DNA from: Verrucomicrobiota bacterium
GTDB lineage: Bacteria > Verrucomicrobiota > Verrucomicrobiia > Opitutales > Opitutaceae
Assembly (NCBI GenBank): GCA_023443455.1
Contig: JAEZUE010000037.1
Coordinates: forward strand, 130,739-194,738
Reading direction: 5' to 3'
Length of the DNA stretch: 64,000 nucleotides
Positions 16,551 to 25,024 of the stretch are shown here, in pieces; position 1 is the stretch's first letter; each line of letters begins with the position of its first letter. Position numbers and translations under genes: made by a program. The notes under the pieces were generated by a model that was not told the DNA's origin, made no database searches, and saw nothing but the letters and a program-made list of their open reading frames with translations.

Positions 16551-18557
16551 TCAGAACGTGTAGCGGACGTTTGCGTACCCGTTGCGGCCGGCCTCGGGAT
16601 AGCCGTCCTGCAAACTGTAGTCCTTGTCGAAGACGTTGCCCACGCCGGCGTTGACGGTGATGCCGTGCGGGAGGTGGAACGAGAGCTTGAACCCCGCGGT
16701 GGCGAAGCCGGCGAGCCTGCTGCCATCGGTGTACGCGTAGCGCCACGAGGAGAAGTCGAGGCTCGGGATCACGCTCAGCCACGGAAGCGCCCGGTAGTCG
16801 GCGTAGAGCGAGCCGGAGTGCTCGGGCGTGTCGGTGGCCATGATCGCGGGGTTGGTGAGGTTCTTCTGGTGCAGGTAGGTGTAGCTCGTGCCGACCGTGA
16901 AGGTGTCGCCGACGGCGTACTCGAGGCCGAGGTCGAGGCCGTAGTTCTCCACCGTGCCCACATTCTGGTTCTGCGAACGGGTGGTGCCGTTGACCCGGCT
17001 CACGCTCTGGATCGCGTCGTGGATGCGGCTGAGGTAGACGCTTGCCTGCGTGGTGAGACCGGGCGCGAGCTTGCCGTTGTAACCGATCTCGTAGTGCACG
17101 GCGGTCTCCTGCTTGAGGTCCGGGTTCGGGAAGGCCGTGTTGAACTTGTACGAGTAGCGATCTTTGATCGTGGGAAAACGGCTCTTGTGGGCGACGGTCG
17201 CGTAGACGGTGCCGGTGTTGCCGAGCGTGTAGAAGAGTCCGGTCTGCGGCGTGAACCCGTCGAACGACGTGAGGCGCACCGGCGTGTTGTCGGGGTTGAC
17301 CTGGTCGGCGCGCAACGCTTTGCGCCAGTCGTAGCCGAGGCCGACCAACCAATCGAACGCCGTGGACAGGTGCCACGTGTCCTCGAGGCCGACAGAGATC
17401 GTGCGGTCCTCGAAGAGGAAGTGCGGCTGGTTGACGATCTGCTCGTCGTGGTGGTCGAACTTGTAGTGGGCGGCGAACTTGAGGGTGTTGGCCGGCAACA
17501 ACTCGGTGCCGGCCTCGATGGACGCGCCGTAGGAGTGGTCGCTGTAGTGGCTGGGGGCCCAGGAGCCGGTGCGCAACGTCGTGAACGTGGCGTCGGTGTA
17601 CTGGTCGAGCGCGTTGTCGTACCAGTCGTAGAAGAGGCGGGGCTTGAGGTAGCTGGACTCGCCGAGCTTGGTGCTCGAGACGTAGTAGACGGTCTGCTTG
17701 TTCCACTTCGGCCAGCGCCAGTATTTCAAGTAGCCGGAGAGCGCGCCGGTGTAGGGCGGCGTGCCCTTGTCTCCTTCCTGATGCACGAAACCGAGCGCGT
17801 ATTCGTCGGTCGGGTTCGGCGTGTAGGCGACCTTGCCGCTGACCTTCCAGTCCGTGGAGGCGGCGTTCTCGCGGTCGTCGCCGTCTTCGGCGGCCACAGG
17901 CACGAAGTCGTCGGAGAGCGGGAACGAATCGCGCTCGGCGTACGAGACGCCGAGCTGCGCGTACCAGGATTGTTGTTTCGTGCCGACGTTGAGGCTGGCC
18001 TCGCGGCCGTCGCCCGAGAAGAGGCCGGCGGCGAGCTGACCCTCGAACGCGGCCTGCGGCTGGCGAGAGACGAGGTTGATGGCGCCGCCCATGGTGTTCG
18101 CGCCGTAGAGCACGGAGCTGAAGCCCTTCGCCACGGAGATCGTGCCGATGTCGTAGGTGGTGAAACGCCCGAGGTCGACGTAGCCGTCGTACGGTACGTA
18201 GGCCGGTACGCCGTCGATGAAGATCGGCGTCTGGTTGCGGCCGAAACCGCGCACGTAGACCGAGGTCTCGTTGCGTCCGCCGAAGCGCGTGAGCGTCACA
18301 CCCGGCAGCGTCGCCAGCGCCTCGCCGACATCGCGCTTTTCGAGCAGCGCGATCTTCGCGGAATCGATCTGCACCGGTGTGAGATCCGCACCGGCCGGCG
18401 CCTCACCGTAAACGGACACGGTGCCGAGCTTGAAGACTGCGGCGTCGGCGGGCACGGAGACGGCGGTGTCGTTGGGCTTGGCGTCGTCGGCCGACTGCGC
18501 CAGCGTCGCCGTCGTCACTAAAACACCGAAGGCCGCGCCCGCCATGGATTTGCCCAT
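16551..18557 (-). CDS. TonB-dependent outer-membrane receptor
   Basis: A 668-residue receptor. Signal peptide about residues 1-24 (MGKSMAGAAFG...LAQS). A TonB-box-like stretch FKLGTVSVYGEAP is followed by the plug domain (LEKRDVGEALATLPGVTL, NETSVYVRGFGRNQTPIFIDG in part, and GANTMGGAINLVSRQP) and a 22-strand type barrel ending NGYANVRYTF with a terminal Phe. Substrate is not readable from sequence; plug and barrel resemble small siderophore/cobalamin receptors. It is the first gene of the uptake operon. Start: ATG at 18557 gives a normal signal peptide; an ATG at 18620 would lie within the inverted repeat shared with the divergent regulator and is less likely. Confidence 0.93.
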   Translation of the reverse strand: MGKSMAGAAFGVLVTTATLAQSADDAKPNDTAVSVPADAAVFKLGTVSVYGEAPAGADLTPVQIDSAKIALLEKRDVGEALATLPGVTLTRFGGRNETSVYVRGFGRNQTPIFIDGVPAYVPYDGYVDLGRFTTYDIGTISVAKGFSSVLYGANTMGGAINLVSRQPQAAFEGQLAAGLFSGDGREASLNVGTKQQSWYAQLGVSYAERDSFPLSDDFVPVAAEDGDDRENAASTDWKVSGKVAYTPNPTDEYALGFVHQEGDKGTPPYTGALSGYLKYWRWPKWNKQTVYYVSSTKLGESSYLKPRLFYDWYDNALDQYTDATFTTLRTGSWAPSHYSDHSYGASIEAGTELLPANTLKFAAHYKFDHHDEQIVNQPHFLFEDRTISVGLEDTWHLSTAFDWLVGLGYDWRKALRADQVNPDNTPVRLTSFDGFTPQTGLFYTLGNTGTVYATVAHKSRFPTIKDRYSYKFNTAFPNPDLKQETAVHYEIGYNGKLAPGLTTQASVYLSRIHDAIQSVSRVNGTTRSQNQNVGTVENYGLDLGLEYAVGDTFTVGTSYTYLHQKNLTNPAIMATDTPEHSGSLYADYRALPWLSVIPSLDFSSWRYAYTDGSRLAGFATAGFKLSFHLPHGITVNAGVGNVFDKDYSLQDGYPEAGRNGYANVRYTF

Positions 18558-18606
18558 GCCGCTGGCACGCCTGCCGCTCTTCCCCGACCGAACGGAACCG
18601 AAACAA

Positions 18607-18647
18607 ATGTCGCTCTCCATAGACACAATGTCGTCAGCAAGCGACAT
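18607..18647. promoter_or_regulatory. Candidate operator in the receptor/regulator divergent promoter
   Basis: A perfect 8-bp inverted repeat, ATGTCGCT and AGCGACAT, separated by 25 bp; a further half-site AATGTCG lies between. It sits in the roughly 100-bp region between the receptor start and the regulator start, where the regulator would be expected to bind. No convincing -35/-10 pair could be assigned by eye. Confidence 0.45.
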
Positions 18648-18656
18648 GCCGAGACC

Positions 18657-19796
18657 ATGAGCCGTGCCGAAAAAGAACCCGCGCGCAGCGAAAAGGGCCG
18701 TTTGGCCGCGCTCCGACGCAATTCCGGCCTGCAACAGGCGGACCTCGCGGCGCGTTGCGGCGTCTCGCGGCAATTTTTGAGCATGGTCGAGTCCGGCCGC
18801 ACGCAACCCAACGTCCAGGTAGCTCTCCGCCTCGCCGCCGAGCTGGGTTGCAGCGTGGAGGACATCTTCGGCGCGGTCGCGCCGCGCCACACCTCCGGCC
18901 TCGCCGTGCAACTCGCGCAGCCGCAGCTCTCCGCCGGGACCCGGCTCGCCGTCGCCAAGGTGGCCTCACGTTGGGTCGCCCACCCCGCCGACACTGCGGA
19001 CTCCCTCGGCGGTGGTTTCAACGAGTCCGATGCGGTGCTTGCCTGGGTCGAGGGCCGCGCCGAGGCGCGCCCGCACCGCGCGCCCGCCGAGCTCGAACGC
19101 AACATCCTGCTCGCCGGCTGCGACCCCGCACTGGCGTTGCTACGCGGCGGCGAAACCGGCACCGCCACTGCGGCGACCGGCCGCTGCGCCTGGATCAACA
19201 GCGGCAGCGCCCGCTCACTCCAGTTGCTCGCCGACGGCTGGGTGCATGTCGCCGGGCTGCATTTCAACAGTGGAGACGCCGACGACAATCTGCGCCACGT
19301 GCGCCGGCTCGACCCGGCCGGACACTGGCAGGTGCTGCGCTTCACGCGTTGGGAGAACGGCTGGATGGTGCGCCCCGAAGTGCGCGCCCGTTTCCGCGGC
19401 ACCGAGGATCTCGCCGCCGGCCAGATCCGCCTGATCAACCGCGAACCCGGCTCCGGCAGCCGCCAATGGCTCGACGGCGAACTCGCACGCCTGAAGGTGC
19501 CGGCGTCGAAGGTCTCCGGTTACGGGTCCGAGCTCGGCAGCCACTGGGAGTGCGCCCGCGCCCTGCGCGAGGGCCGCGCCGATGTGGCGGTCGGGCCGCG
19601 CGCGATCGCGGCCGCGTGCGGACTGGAGTTCATCGCGATCGGCGAGGTGGCCTTCGACCTCGTGGTGCCGAAGGTGCATTTCGACCACCCCAGCGTGCAG
19701 GCGCTGCTTCAGCGCATGCGCAGCCGGTCCTTCCAGCAGGAGGTCGGCACGCTCGCCGGCTACGACGCCAGCGCCGCCGGCACGCGGGCGGGTTGA
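18657..19796 (+). CDS. XRE-type regulator with PBP-like ligand-sensing domain
   Basis: A 379-residue one-component regulator. An XRE helix-turn-helix occupies residues 14-75 (LAALRRNSGLQQADLAARCG, then VSRQFLSMVESGRTQPN). From about residue 85 to the end is a periplasmic-binding-protein-like domain of the PF12727 type seen in molybdate-responsive regulators and MoeA-like proteins: INREPGSGSRQWLD, YGSELGSHWECARALREGRADVAVGPRAIA and VPKVHFDHPSVQALL are typical (motifs shortened). The GSGSRQ loop is where such domains hold oxyanions or cofactor. It is divergent from the receptor and probably senses the transported ligand, controlling the operon from the inverted repeat between them. Confidence 0.85.
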   Translation: MSRAEKEPARSEKGRLAALRRNSGLQQADLAARCGVSRQFLSMVESGRTQPNVQVALRLAAELGCSVEDIFGAVAPRHTSGLAVQLAQPQLSAGTRLAVAKVASRWVAHPADTADSLGGGFNESDAVLAWVEGRAEARPHRAPAELERNILLAGCDPALALLRGGETGTATAATGRCAWINSGSARSLQLLADGWVHVAGLHFNSGDADDNLRHVRRLDPAGHWQVLRFTRWENGWMVRPEVRARFRGTEDLAAGQIRLINREPGSGSRQWLDGELARLKVPASKVSGYGSELGSHWECARALREGRADVAVGPRAIAAACGLEFIAIGEVAFDLVVPKVHFDHPSVQALLQRMRSRSFQQEVGTLAGYDASAAGTRAG

Positions 19797-19907
19797 GGCG
19801 CGCGCGGCGTCGCCCGGCGCGTGGCTCCAGACAATTCGATGCCGCCGGACGGCGTCCGCGGGCTTTGCCAGCGATGCCCCTACGGTCCGGTGGTTGCCTC
19901 ACGCCTC

Positions 19908-20055
19908 AACCGTAAGCATTCGGTCGAGTGACGAGTGACGAGCGTCGAGGGGCCGATCACAGAGGAGATCGAGCGGAACAATCGTACTGAAACCTCGCCA
20001 CCGGTGGCTTGGCGCTCGTCCCTCGACGCTCGCCTCTCGACAGCATCAGCACGCC
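19908..20055. repeat. Dispersed ~150-bp repeat, copy C
   Basis: Same orientation and order of blocks as copy B: GTAAGCATTCGGTCGAGTG, CACAGAGGAGATCGAGCG, CTCGCCACCGGTGGC and GCTCGTCCCTCGACGCTCGC. It abuts the stop of the downstream minus-strand gene and fills most of the space after the regulator. Confidence 0.7.
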
Positions 20056-21075
20056 TCAGATCATCTCGCCGTCGCGCGGGCTCTGGTCGTCGCGGGCGAG
20101 GCGCACGATGTTGTCGAGCCGCTGCATCCAATCTTTGGTGTGCACGATGCGCTCGACGCCCTCGCCCACCCGCGCGAAGAGCTCCTGACGGGTCATGCGG
20201 CGGAGGGAATCTGCGTCGGCCCGGACCACGTAGAGGGCGTTGTCGACCTCGAGATTCTCGAACACCGCGAGGTTGTCGCAGTAGTCGATGAGGAAGTAGC
20301 CCACGAAACCGCGCGCGCTGTGAAGGATCCGCCGCGGCTCGAGCTTGCGGATACAGTCGAAGCGTTCCCGCATCAGCCGGAACACCTCACCGCCCTGCCC
20401 CGCGGAACGCTGCGCGATCCGCGCCAGCACGGCTTCGGTCGAGGCCTCGTCGAGCGGCACCCAGCCGAGATCCTCCGAGAGGCCGCGCAACGCGTCGGCT
20501 TCGCCATGGTCGACTGGATGCACGCCGACCGCGCCCACGTTTTCCTGCAGCAGGTTCACGCAGCGCAGGAGCTTGTCGCGAAAATCCGACTGCGCCGGAT
20601 CGAGCGGTTCCTGCACCTGGAAATGCACCGCGACACCCGCCTCGGAGCCGGGCCTGGGCAGCGCCCGAAAACCGAGCAGCGCCATCGCCGGCGGCAACAG
20701 TTCGCGCTGCCAGACCTCGCGGCGGAAGGTCGTGCGGTGCTTCTTCTCGCCGCGCCACGACGGCGCTTTGCCGTGCATGAGCTTCGCGTACTTCGGCCGG
20801 TCCTTGAGCGGCCGCTCCTCCGGGATCGCGTTGGCGTGGCTGGTCGGGCCGACGTTGGGCGACGGCAACAGCACCTGCGTCTCCGGCGACAGGGCCTCCA
20901 TCGACCCGATACAGAGATGCCGGTACAGCCCCGCGGCGATCTCGGCCTCGGCGAGCACCTTCGTGCAGCCCACCACGCACAAGGCGCCCGGCGGGAGGTG
21001 CACGAGGGCGTTTTCAATCACCGGAGGCAGCTTCCGGAACGTCTTCTTCCACGGCAGCGATGAGGAGCGAGGCAT
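20056..21075 (-). CDS. Protein of unknown function
   Basis: About 339 residues; no family recognised. Start taken at MPRSSSLPWKK, with an alternative Met five codons earlier. The N-terminal third has a segment ALCVVGCTKVLAEAEIAAGLYRHLCIG followed by a Lys/Arg-rich stretch, a middle part rich in Leu and Asp, and a C-terminal helical part (VERIVHTKDWMQRLDNIVRL). No signal peptide or membrane span is visible, so it is probably cytosolic. It stands alone between the regulator and the divergent BFN gene, and its 3' end is bordered by a dispersed repeat. Confidence 0.6.
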   Translation of the reverse strand: MPRSSSLPWKKTFRKLPPVIENALVHLPPGALCVVGCTKVLAEAEIAAGLYRHLCIGSMEALSPETQVLLPSPNVGPTSHANAIPEERPLKDRPKYAKLMHGKAPSWRGEKKHRTTFRREVWQRELLPPAMALLGFRALPRPGSEAGVAVHFQVQEPLDPAQSDFRDKLLRCVNLLQENVGAVGVHPVDHGEADALRGLSEDLGWVPLDEASTEAVLARIAQRSAGQGGEVFRLMRERFDCIRKLEPRRILHSARGFVGYFLIDYCDNLAVFENLEVDNALYVVRADADSLRRMTRQELFARVGEGVERIVHTKDWMQRLDNIVRLARDDQSPRDGEMI

Positions 21076-21343
21076 CGCGTCGATTCTCATGCAAGCGCGC
21101 CCGAGGGCCAGACCGGAGGTTTGAAAATTCGGTGAGCGTGGCGACTTCGGCACGGGCTCGGTCCCACCCCATCCGCGACGACCCACGCGATTCCTGTCGT
21201 GGAGTCCGACCGTGCATGACCGAGGTTGCGCGCAGGAACCGGGGGCACGGCAAAGGTCAAGTCGCGCCGGGCCGAGCACCAGGTCGCGCCCGCACCTCTC
21301 CCGACTTGCAGTCGCTCCGGGCGCCCCACACATTCCCCGCCCC

Positions 21344-21847
21344 ATGCAGAACGATGTCGTCGAAGTCTCCGTCAAGGGAGTCATGCCCACCGCCAACGGC
21401 TGTGCCGTATTCCTTGGCGACGACGGGAAGAACTTCGTCATCTACGTCGACCACGCCGTCGGCAACGCCATCTCGATGACGATGCAGGGCGTGAAGAAGG
21501 ATCGCCCGCTCACGCACGACCTGATCGGCAACATCTTCCTCGGTCTCGGCATCACTCTCGAACGCGTCGTGGTCAACGACGTCGACAACGGCACCTTCTT
21601 CGCCCGCATCATCCTCACGATGAGCAACGAACTCGGCACCAAGATCGTCGAAGTCGACGCCCGCCCGAGCGATTCCCTCGTGCTCGCCCTCCAGCAGAAA
21701 AAACCCGTCTTCGTCGCCCGCGGCGTCTACGATGCCGTCGAGGACATGACCGAGATCCTCGAACGCGTGCTCCGCCAACAGGCCGAAGACGACGACGACT
21801 CCGACGAGGAAGACGACGACGAGGAAGACGAAAAGCCGCCGTTCTGA
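21344..21847 (+). CDS. Bifunctional nuclease (BFN/DUF151) domain protein
   Basis: A 167-residue protein with the BFN domain over most of its length: VEVSVKGVMPTANGCAVFL, FVIYVDHAVGNAI, RPLTHDLIGNIFLGLGI, VDNGTFFARIIL and VDARPSDSLVLAL (motifs shortened), with the SD pair of the last motif typical of DUF151 nucleases. The last 25 residues are a nearly pure Asp/Glu tail. It is followed after 75 bp by dus on the same strand and may be co-transcribed. Function in bacteria is not well settled; RNase and DNase activities have been reported for plant relatives. Confidence 0.88.
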   Translation: MQNDVVEVSVKGVMPTANGCAVFLGDDGKNFVIYVDHAVGNAISMTMQGVKKDRPLTHDLIGNIFLGLGITLERVVVNDVDNGTFFARIILTMSNELGTKIVEVDARPSDSLVLALQQKKPVFVARGVYDAVEDMTEILERVLRQQAEDDDDSDEEDDDEEDEKPPF

Positions 21848-21922
21848 GGCGCCTCGTTCCCCCTCCCGTGGCGACTTGCGTGAGCACGTCGCCCCTCCCA
21901 ATCGCCCCATCTGCCGCCACCC

Positions 21923-22987
21923 GTGAGCGCACCACGCCCACTGCCCCCGCCACTCCGCCCCGGCCTGCCGCTGACCGCGCTCGCGCCGATGCAGGACGTC
22001 ACCGACCTGGCGTTCATGAACCTGATCGGTGAATACGGAGCGCCCGACTACTTCGTCACCGAGTTCTTCCGCGTCCACGCCACCTCGAAACTCGAGCCCC
22101 ACATCGTGCGCTCGATCACCGAGAACAGTACCGGCCGACCGGTCTTCGCCCAGCTCATCGGCGAAAGTCTGCCCGATCTCGAGCGCGCCGCCGCCGACCT
22201 GCTCCGCCTCCCGATCGCCGGCATCGACCTGAACCTCGGTTGCCCCGCCCCGAAAATCTACCGCAAGAACGTCGGCGGCGGCCTGCACCGCGACCTCGCC
22301 AAAGTCGACGGCATCCTGCGCACCCTGCGCGCGGCCACCCCCGGGCTCTTCACCGTGAAGACCCGCATCGGCTTCGACGACGGCGCCACCTTCGAACGGC
22401 TGCTCGAAATCGTCGACGCCAACGACGTCGACCTGCTCAGCGTGCATTGCCGCAGCGTGAAGGAGCTGTACCGGGGGGAACCCCATTACGAGTTCGCCCA
22501 ACGTGCGGCCGAGCGTTTGCGCTGCCCCGTGCTCGCCAACGGCGAGATCTCCTCGCCCGCCAAAGCCGCGCGCGTGCTCGAGGCGACGCGCTGCGCCGGC
22601 CTCATGGTCGGCCGCCACGCGATCCGCAACCCCTGGATCTTCCGTCAACTCCGCGAGCAGTTCGCCGGCGAACCCGTCTTCGCGCCCACGCTGGCCGATG
22701 TCCGTGAATACATCGCGCGCCTCCACCGCGCCACGGCCAACCCGGACACGCCCGAGTTCGCCCGCACCGGCCGGCTCAAGAAGCATCTCAACTTCGTCGC
22801 CCAGAGCGTCGATCCCGGGAGCCGCTTCCTCAAGGCGATGCGCCACGCCCGCACCGAGGCCGAACTCTTCGCCGTGTGCGACGAACACCTGCTGCGCGAA
22901 CCGACCCGGTTGTTCGCCCTCGAGCCCTACCCCGGCGTCATCGCCCGGCCCAATTGCGAGCTCCCGCTCGACATGGCCTGCACGTAG
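21923..22987 (+). CDS. dus: tRNA-dihydrouridine synthase
   Basis: A 354-residue FMN-dependent TIM-barrel enzyme that reduces uridine in tRNA. Motifs: LAPMQDVTDLAFM (FMN phosphate/strand 1), PVFAQLIGESL, GIDLNLGCPAPKIYRKNVGGGL in part (LNLGCPAPK with the catalytic Cys), FTVKTRIGFDD, LLSVHCRSVKELYRG and ANGEISSPAKA then LMVGRHAIRNPWIF. The start is a GTG. Subfamily (DusA, B or C) cannot be decided; the LGCPAPK loop is closest to DusB/C types. Confidence 0.94.
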   Translation: MSAPRPLPPPLRPGLPLTALAPMQDVTDLAFMNLIGEYGAPDYFVTEFFRVHATSKLEPHIVRSITENSTGRPVFAQLIGESLPDLERAAADLLRLPIAGIDLNLGCPAPKIYRKNVGGGLHRDLAKVDGILRTLRAATPGLFTVKTRIGFDDGATFERLLEIVDANDVDLLSVHCRSVKELYRGEPHYEFAQRAAERLRCPVLANGEISSPAKAARVLEATRCAGLMVGRHAIRNPWIFRQLREQFAGEPVFAPTLADVREYIARLHRATANPDTPEFARTGRLKKHLNFVAQSVDPGSRFLKAMRHARTEAELFAVCDEHLLREPTRLFALEPYPGVIARPNCELPLDMACT

Positions 22988-23029
22988 CGCGCTGCGTCCC
23001 GTTGCGGATTGGCTTCGGGACAAAACAAA

Positions 23030-23053
23030 CGGCGGAGCCTTTCGACTCCGCCG
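23030..23053 (-). terminator. Rho-independent terminator after the aquaporin gene
   Basis: An 8-bp stem (CGGCGGAG / CTCCGCCG) with an 8-nt loop. Read on the minus strand it is followed by TTTGTTTTG, so it ends the aquaporin transcript about 50 bp after its stop codon. It could also weakly stop the dus transcript arriving from the other side. Confidence 0.75.
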
Positions 23054-23105
23054 CTCGATGGACAACCAGGGCGCTCGTCCCTCGACGCTCGCCTCTGGTC
23101 CCAGT

Positions 23106-23741
23106 TCAGTCCGCGTCTTCGGCGAGCAGCTTGAACGCGGTCGCCGCCGCGGCGCCGGCCGCGAGATTCGCCACCAGGAAGATCCAGATGCTGCCCCAAG
23201 CGGACAGACCCATGATCGTGACACCGAGCGCCACGGCCGGGTTGAACGCACCGCCCGAGATGGATCCGACCGAATAGGCACCCACCAGCACCGTGAAGCC
23301 GATCGCCAACCCGAAGAACGAGTTGCCGGCCGTGCCCTTGGCGGTCGCGGCGTTCAGGACCACCCACACCAGAGCGAAGGTGAACAGAAATTCCACCAAC
23401 AAAGCCGGGCCCACCGCGGGCGCAGCCGCCGTCAGTTTGGCGAGTTCCTCGGCCGGCTTGAGGTACTGCACGGTCGCCGCCGCCACCGCCGCCGCGGCGA
23501 ACTGGGCGATCCAGTACGGCACCACATCCTTCGCGGAGCATTTGCCCCGAAGGAAGACACCCAGCGTGACCGCGGGATTGAAATGGCCGCCCGAGATGTG
23601 GCCGCCCGCGAAAATCATCACCGCCAAGACCGAGCCGATGGCCAGCGGCGCCATGGCGCCCGCGCCGGGCGCGATCACGGTCATGCCGATGGTGAACACG
23701 AGGAAGAACGTACCGATGAACTCGACGATTGCTTTCTTCAT
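23106..23741 (-). CDS. Aquaporin-family (MIP) channel
   Basis: A 211-residue membrane protein with six spans and two half-helices carrying the NPA boxes: GGHISGGHFNPAVTLGVF (about 55-72) and SISGGAFNPAVALGV (about 166-180). The N-terminus is KKAIVEFIGTFFLVFTIG, typical of MIP proteins. Residues after the second box follow the water-channel (AqpZ-like) rather than glycerol-channel pattern, but an Arg directly after the second NPA is not seen (Ala-Leu instead), which is unusual for the selectivity filter. Start at MKKAIVEF. It ends with a clear terminator and has no operon partner. Confidence 0.9.
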   Translation of the reverse strand: MKKAIVEFIGTFFLVFTIGMTVIAPGAGAMAPLAIGSVLAVMIFAGGHISGGHFNPAVTLGVFLRGKCSAKDVVPYWIAQFAAAAVAAATVQYLKPAEELAKLTAAAPAVGPALLVEFLFTFALVWVVLNAATAKGTAGNSFFGLAIGFTVLVGAYSVGSISGGAFNPAVALGVTIMGLSAWGSIWIFLVANLAAGAAAATAFKLLAEDAD

Positions 23742-24086
23742 AGGGAACAGGTGTCGCGGCAGCCGGATGTGGTAGTGGTTTGCTGGATGGTGCCGGCCCG
23801 CCGGCCACCGCGATCGCGGGCCGTCACCGCCGGCGAGTCTCACCAAAACGGAGAACGAGTCGAGCGACGAACCTGCGCCCCCCATCCCCAATTATCCGGC
23901 GCGCGAAGGATCCCTCGGTCGGGATCGCCCAGTTCCAGGCCGGAGCATCCGGAGCACCGCGACCACGGATCTAAGCCGAAGCCCCGCCAGGGCAATTTTC
24001 CGCATCTCGCTCCACGCGCGCCTCCGAGGCGCTTCACGGACCACCCGAATCCGTTTTCCCAACGCAACCCGGATACCCGCGGTCCT
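23742..24086. other. Gene-free stretch upstream of the aquaporin gene
   Basis: This 345-bp space should contain the aquaporin promoter. A few GC-rich dyads (CGCGATCGCGG near 23808) are visible but no recognisable gene, repeat family member or operator was identified. Confidence 0.5.
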
Positions 24087-24761
24087 TCATCGCGCCTTGT
24101 CCGCCACGAACAGCCGACCCGCCTCCTGCCGCGAGCCGGCATGCAGTTTGACCGGCAAGGTCTCGACGAGGAACCCGGCCTGCCGCAGGCGCTTCTCGAA
24201 GGCACGGTCGGGACCGGCGGACCAGACGACCAGGCGCCCGCCGGGCGCCAGCACCGATGCGAGCAGGCGCAGGCCGCTCGGGTCGTACATCCGGGAGTTC
24301 GACGCCTGCACCATCGCCGTCGGGCCGTTGTCGATGTCGAGCAGGATCGCCGCGTAGGTCGCCGGTCGCGCGCGGCGCAGCAGTTCGAACACGTCGCCCT
24401 CGCGCACGCACACGCGGCGCTCGTCGAGCAACCCGCCATTCAGCCCGCGCAGGTGTTCCCGGTTCCACGCGACCAGCTCGGGCACGAGTTCCGCCACCTC
24501 CACCCGCACGCCCGCACCGGTGTGCTCGAGCACACTGCGCAACGTGAACCCGAGACCGAGTCCGCCGATCAGCACCGTCTGCCCGCCGCCGCGCCCGAGC
24601 CTGGCCACGCCGACCTCGCCAAGCCTCAGCTCCGAACTCGTCGCCGCGGAGTGCATCAGCTCGCGCCCGCCGAGCCGCACACAGTACGTGCCGCCGTGTT
24701 CGTGCAGCGTGAGCACGCCGCCGGACAGGCGAGCCTCGGCGAGCAGCTGGTGCGGTTTCAT
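24087..24761 (-). CDS. Spermidine synthase-like methyltransferase-fold protein
   Basis: A 224-residue protein of the polyamine synthase-like Rossmann fold. It shows ELMHSAATSSELRLGEVG, then VLIGGLGLGFTLRSVLEHTG in part (GGLGLGFT glycine loop), VEVAELVPELVAWNREHL (acidic ribose-binding residue) and AILLDIDNGPTAMV in the position of the catalytic DxxD loop. These short spermidine-synthase-like proteins are widespread and mostly of unknown substrate. The start codon overlaps the stop of an OPT transporter fragment in an ATGA junction, which suggests the two are translated together. Confidence 0.8.
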   Translation of the reverse strand: MKPHQLLAEARLSGGVLTLHEHGGTYCVRLGGRELMHSAATSSELRLGEVGVARLGRGGGQTVLIGGLGLGFTLRSVLEHTGAGVRVEVAELVPELVAWNREHLRGLNGGLLDERRVCVREGDVFELLRRARPATYAAILLDIDNGPTAMVQASNSRMYDPSGLRLLASVLAPGGRLVVWSAGPDRAFEKRLRQAGFLVETLPVKLHAGSRQEAGRLFVADKAR

Positions 24762-25024
24762 GGTTTTGCGTCGCCACTCAACGGACACGCGTCGCGGCCG
24801 CCGAGCCGCGCCCAGCCGCGGAAGAGCGCCAGCGAGATCACCGCCACGGGGATCGAGGCGCTCACGGTCAGGCCGACCTTGAGCACGAGATAGAGCGACG
24901 AAGCGCCGAAGACGACCCCCAGCAGCGTACCCGTTATCAGGGCACGCAGCGTGAACTCGGGAAGGCGGGTGGCGGCAGGGATGTACGGCTCGAAGCCGCG
25001 GGAAGGATCTGGTTGGTCTGCCAT
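24758..25024 (-). pseudogene. N-terminal fragment of an OPT-family oligopeptide/metal transporter
   Basis: An 88-residue product. Residues 10-60 match the start of OPT transporters: EPYIPAATRLPEFTLRA, then a first membrane span with GVVFGASSLYLVLKVGLTVSASIPVAVISLALFR (shown here only as the core LKVGLTVSASIP). Complete members have about 600 residues; this one ends after a second partial span with GDAKP and a stop. It keeps a plausible start and is coupled by ATGA to the next gene, so it may still be expressed as a small membrane protein. I call it a truncation remnant. Confidence 0.65.
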
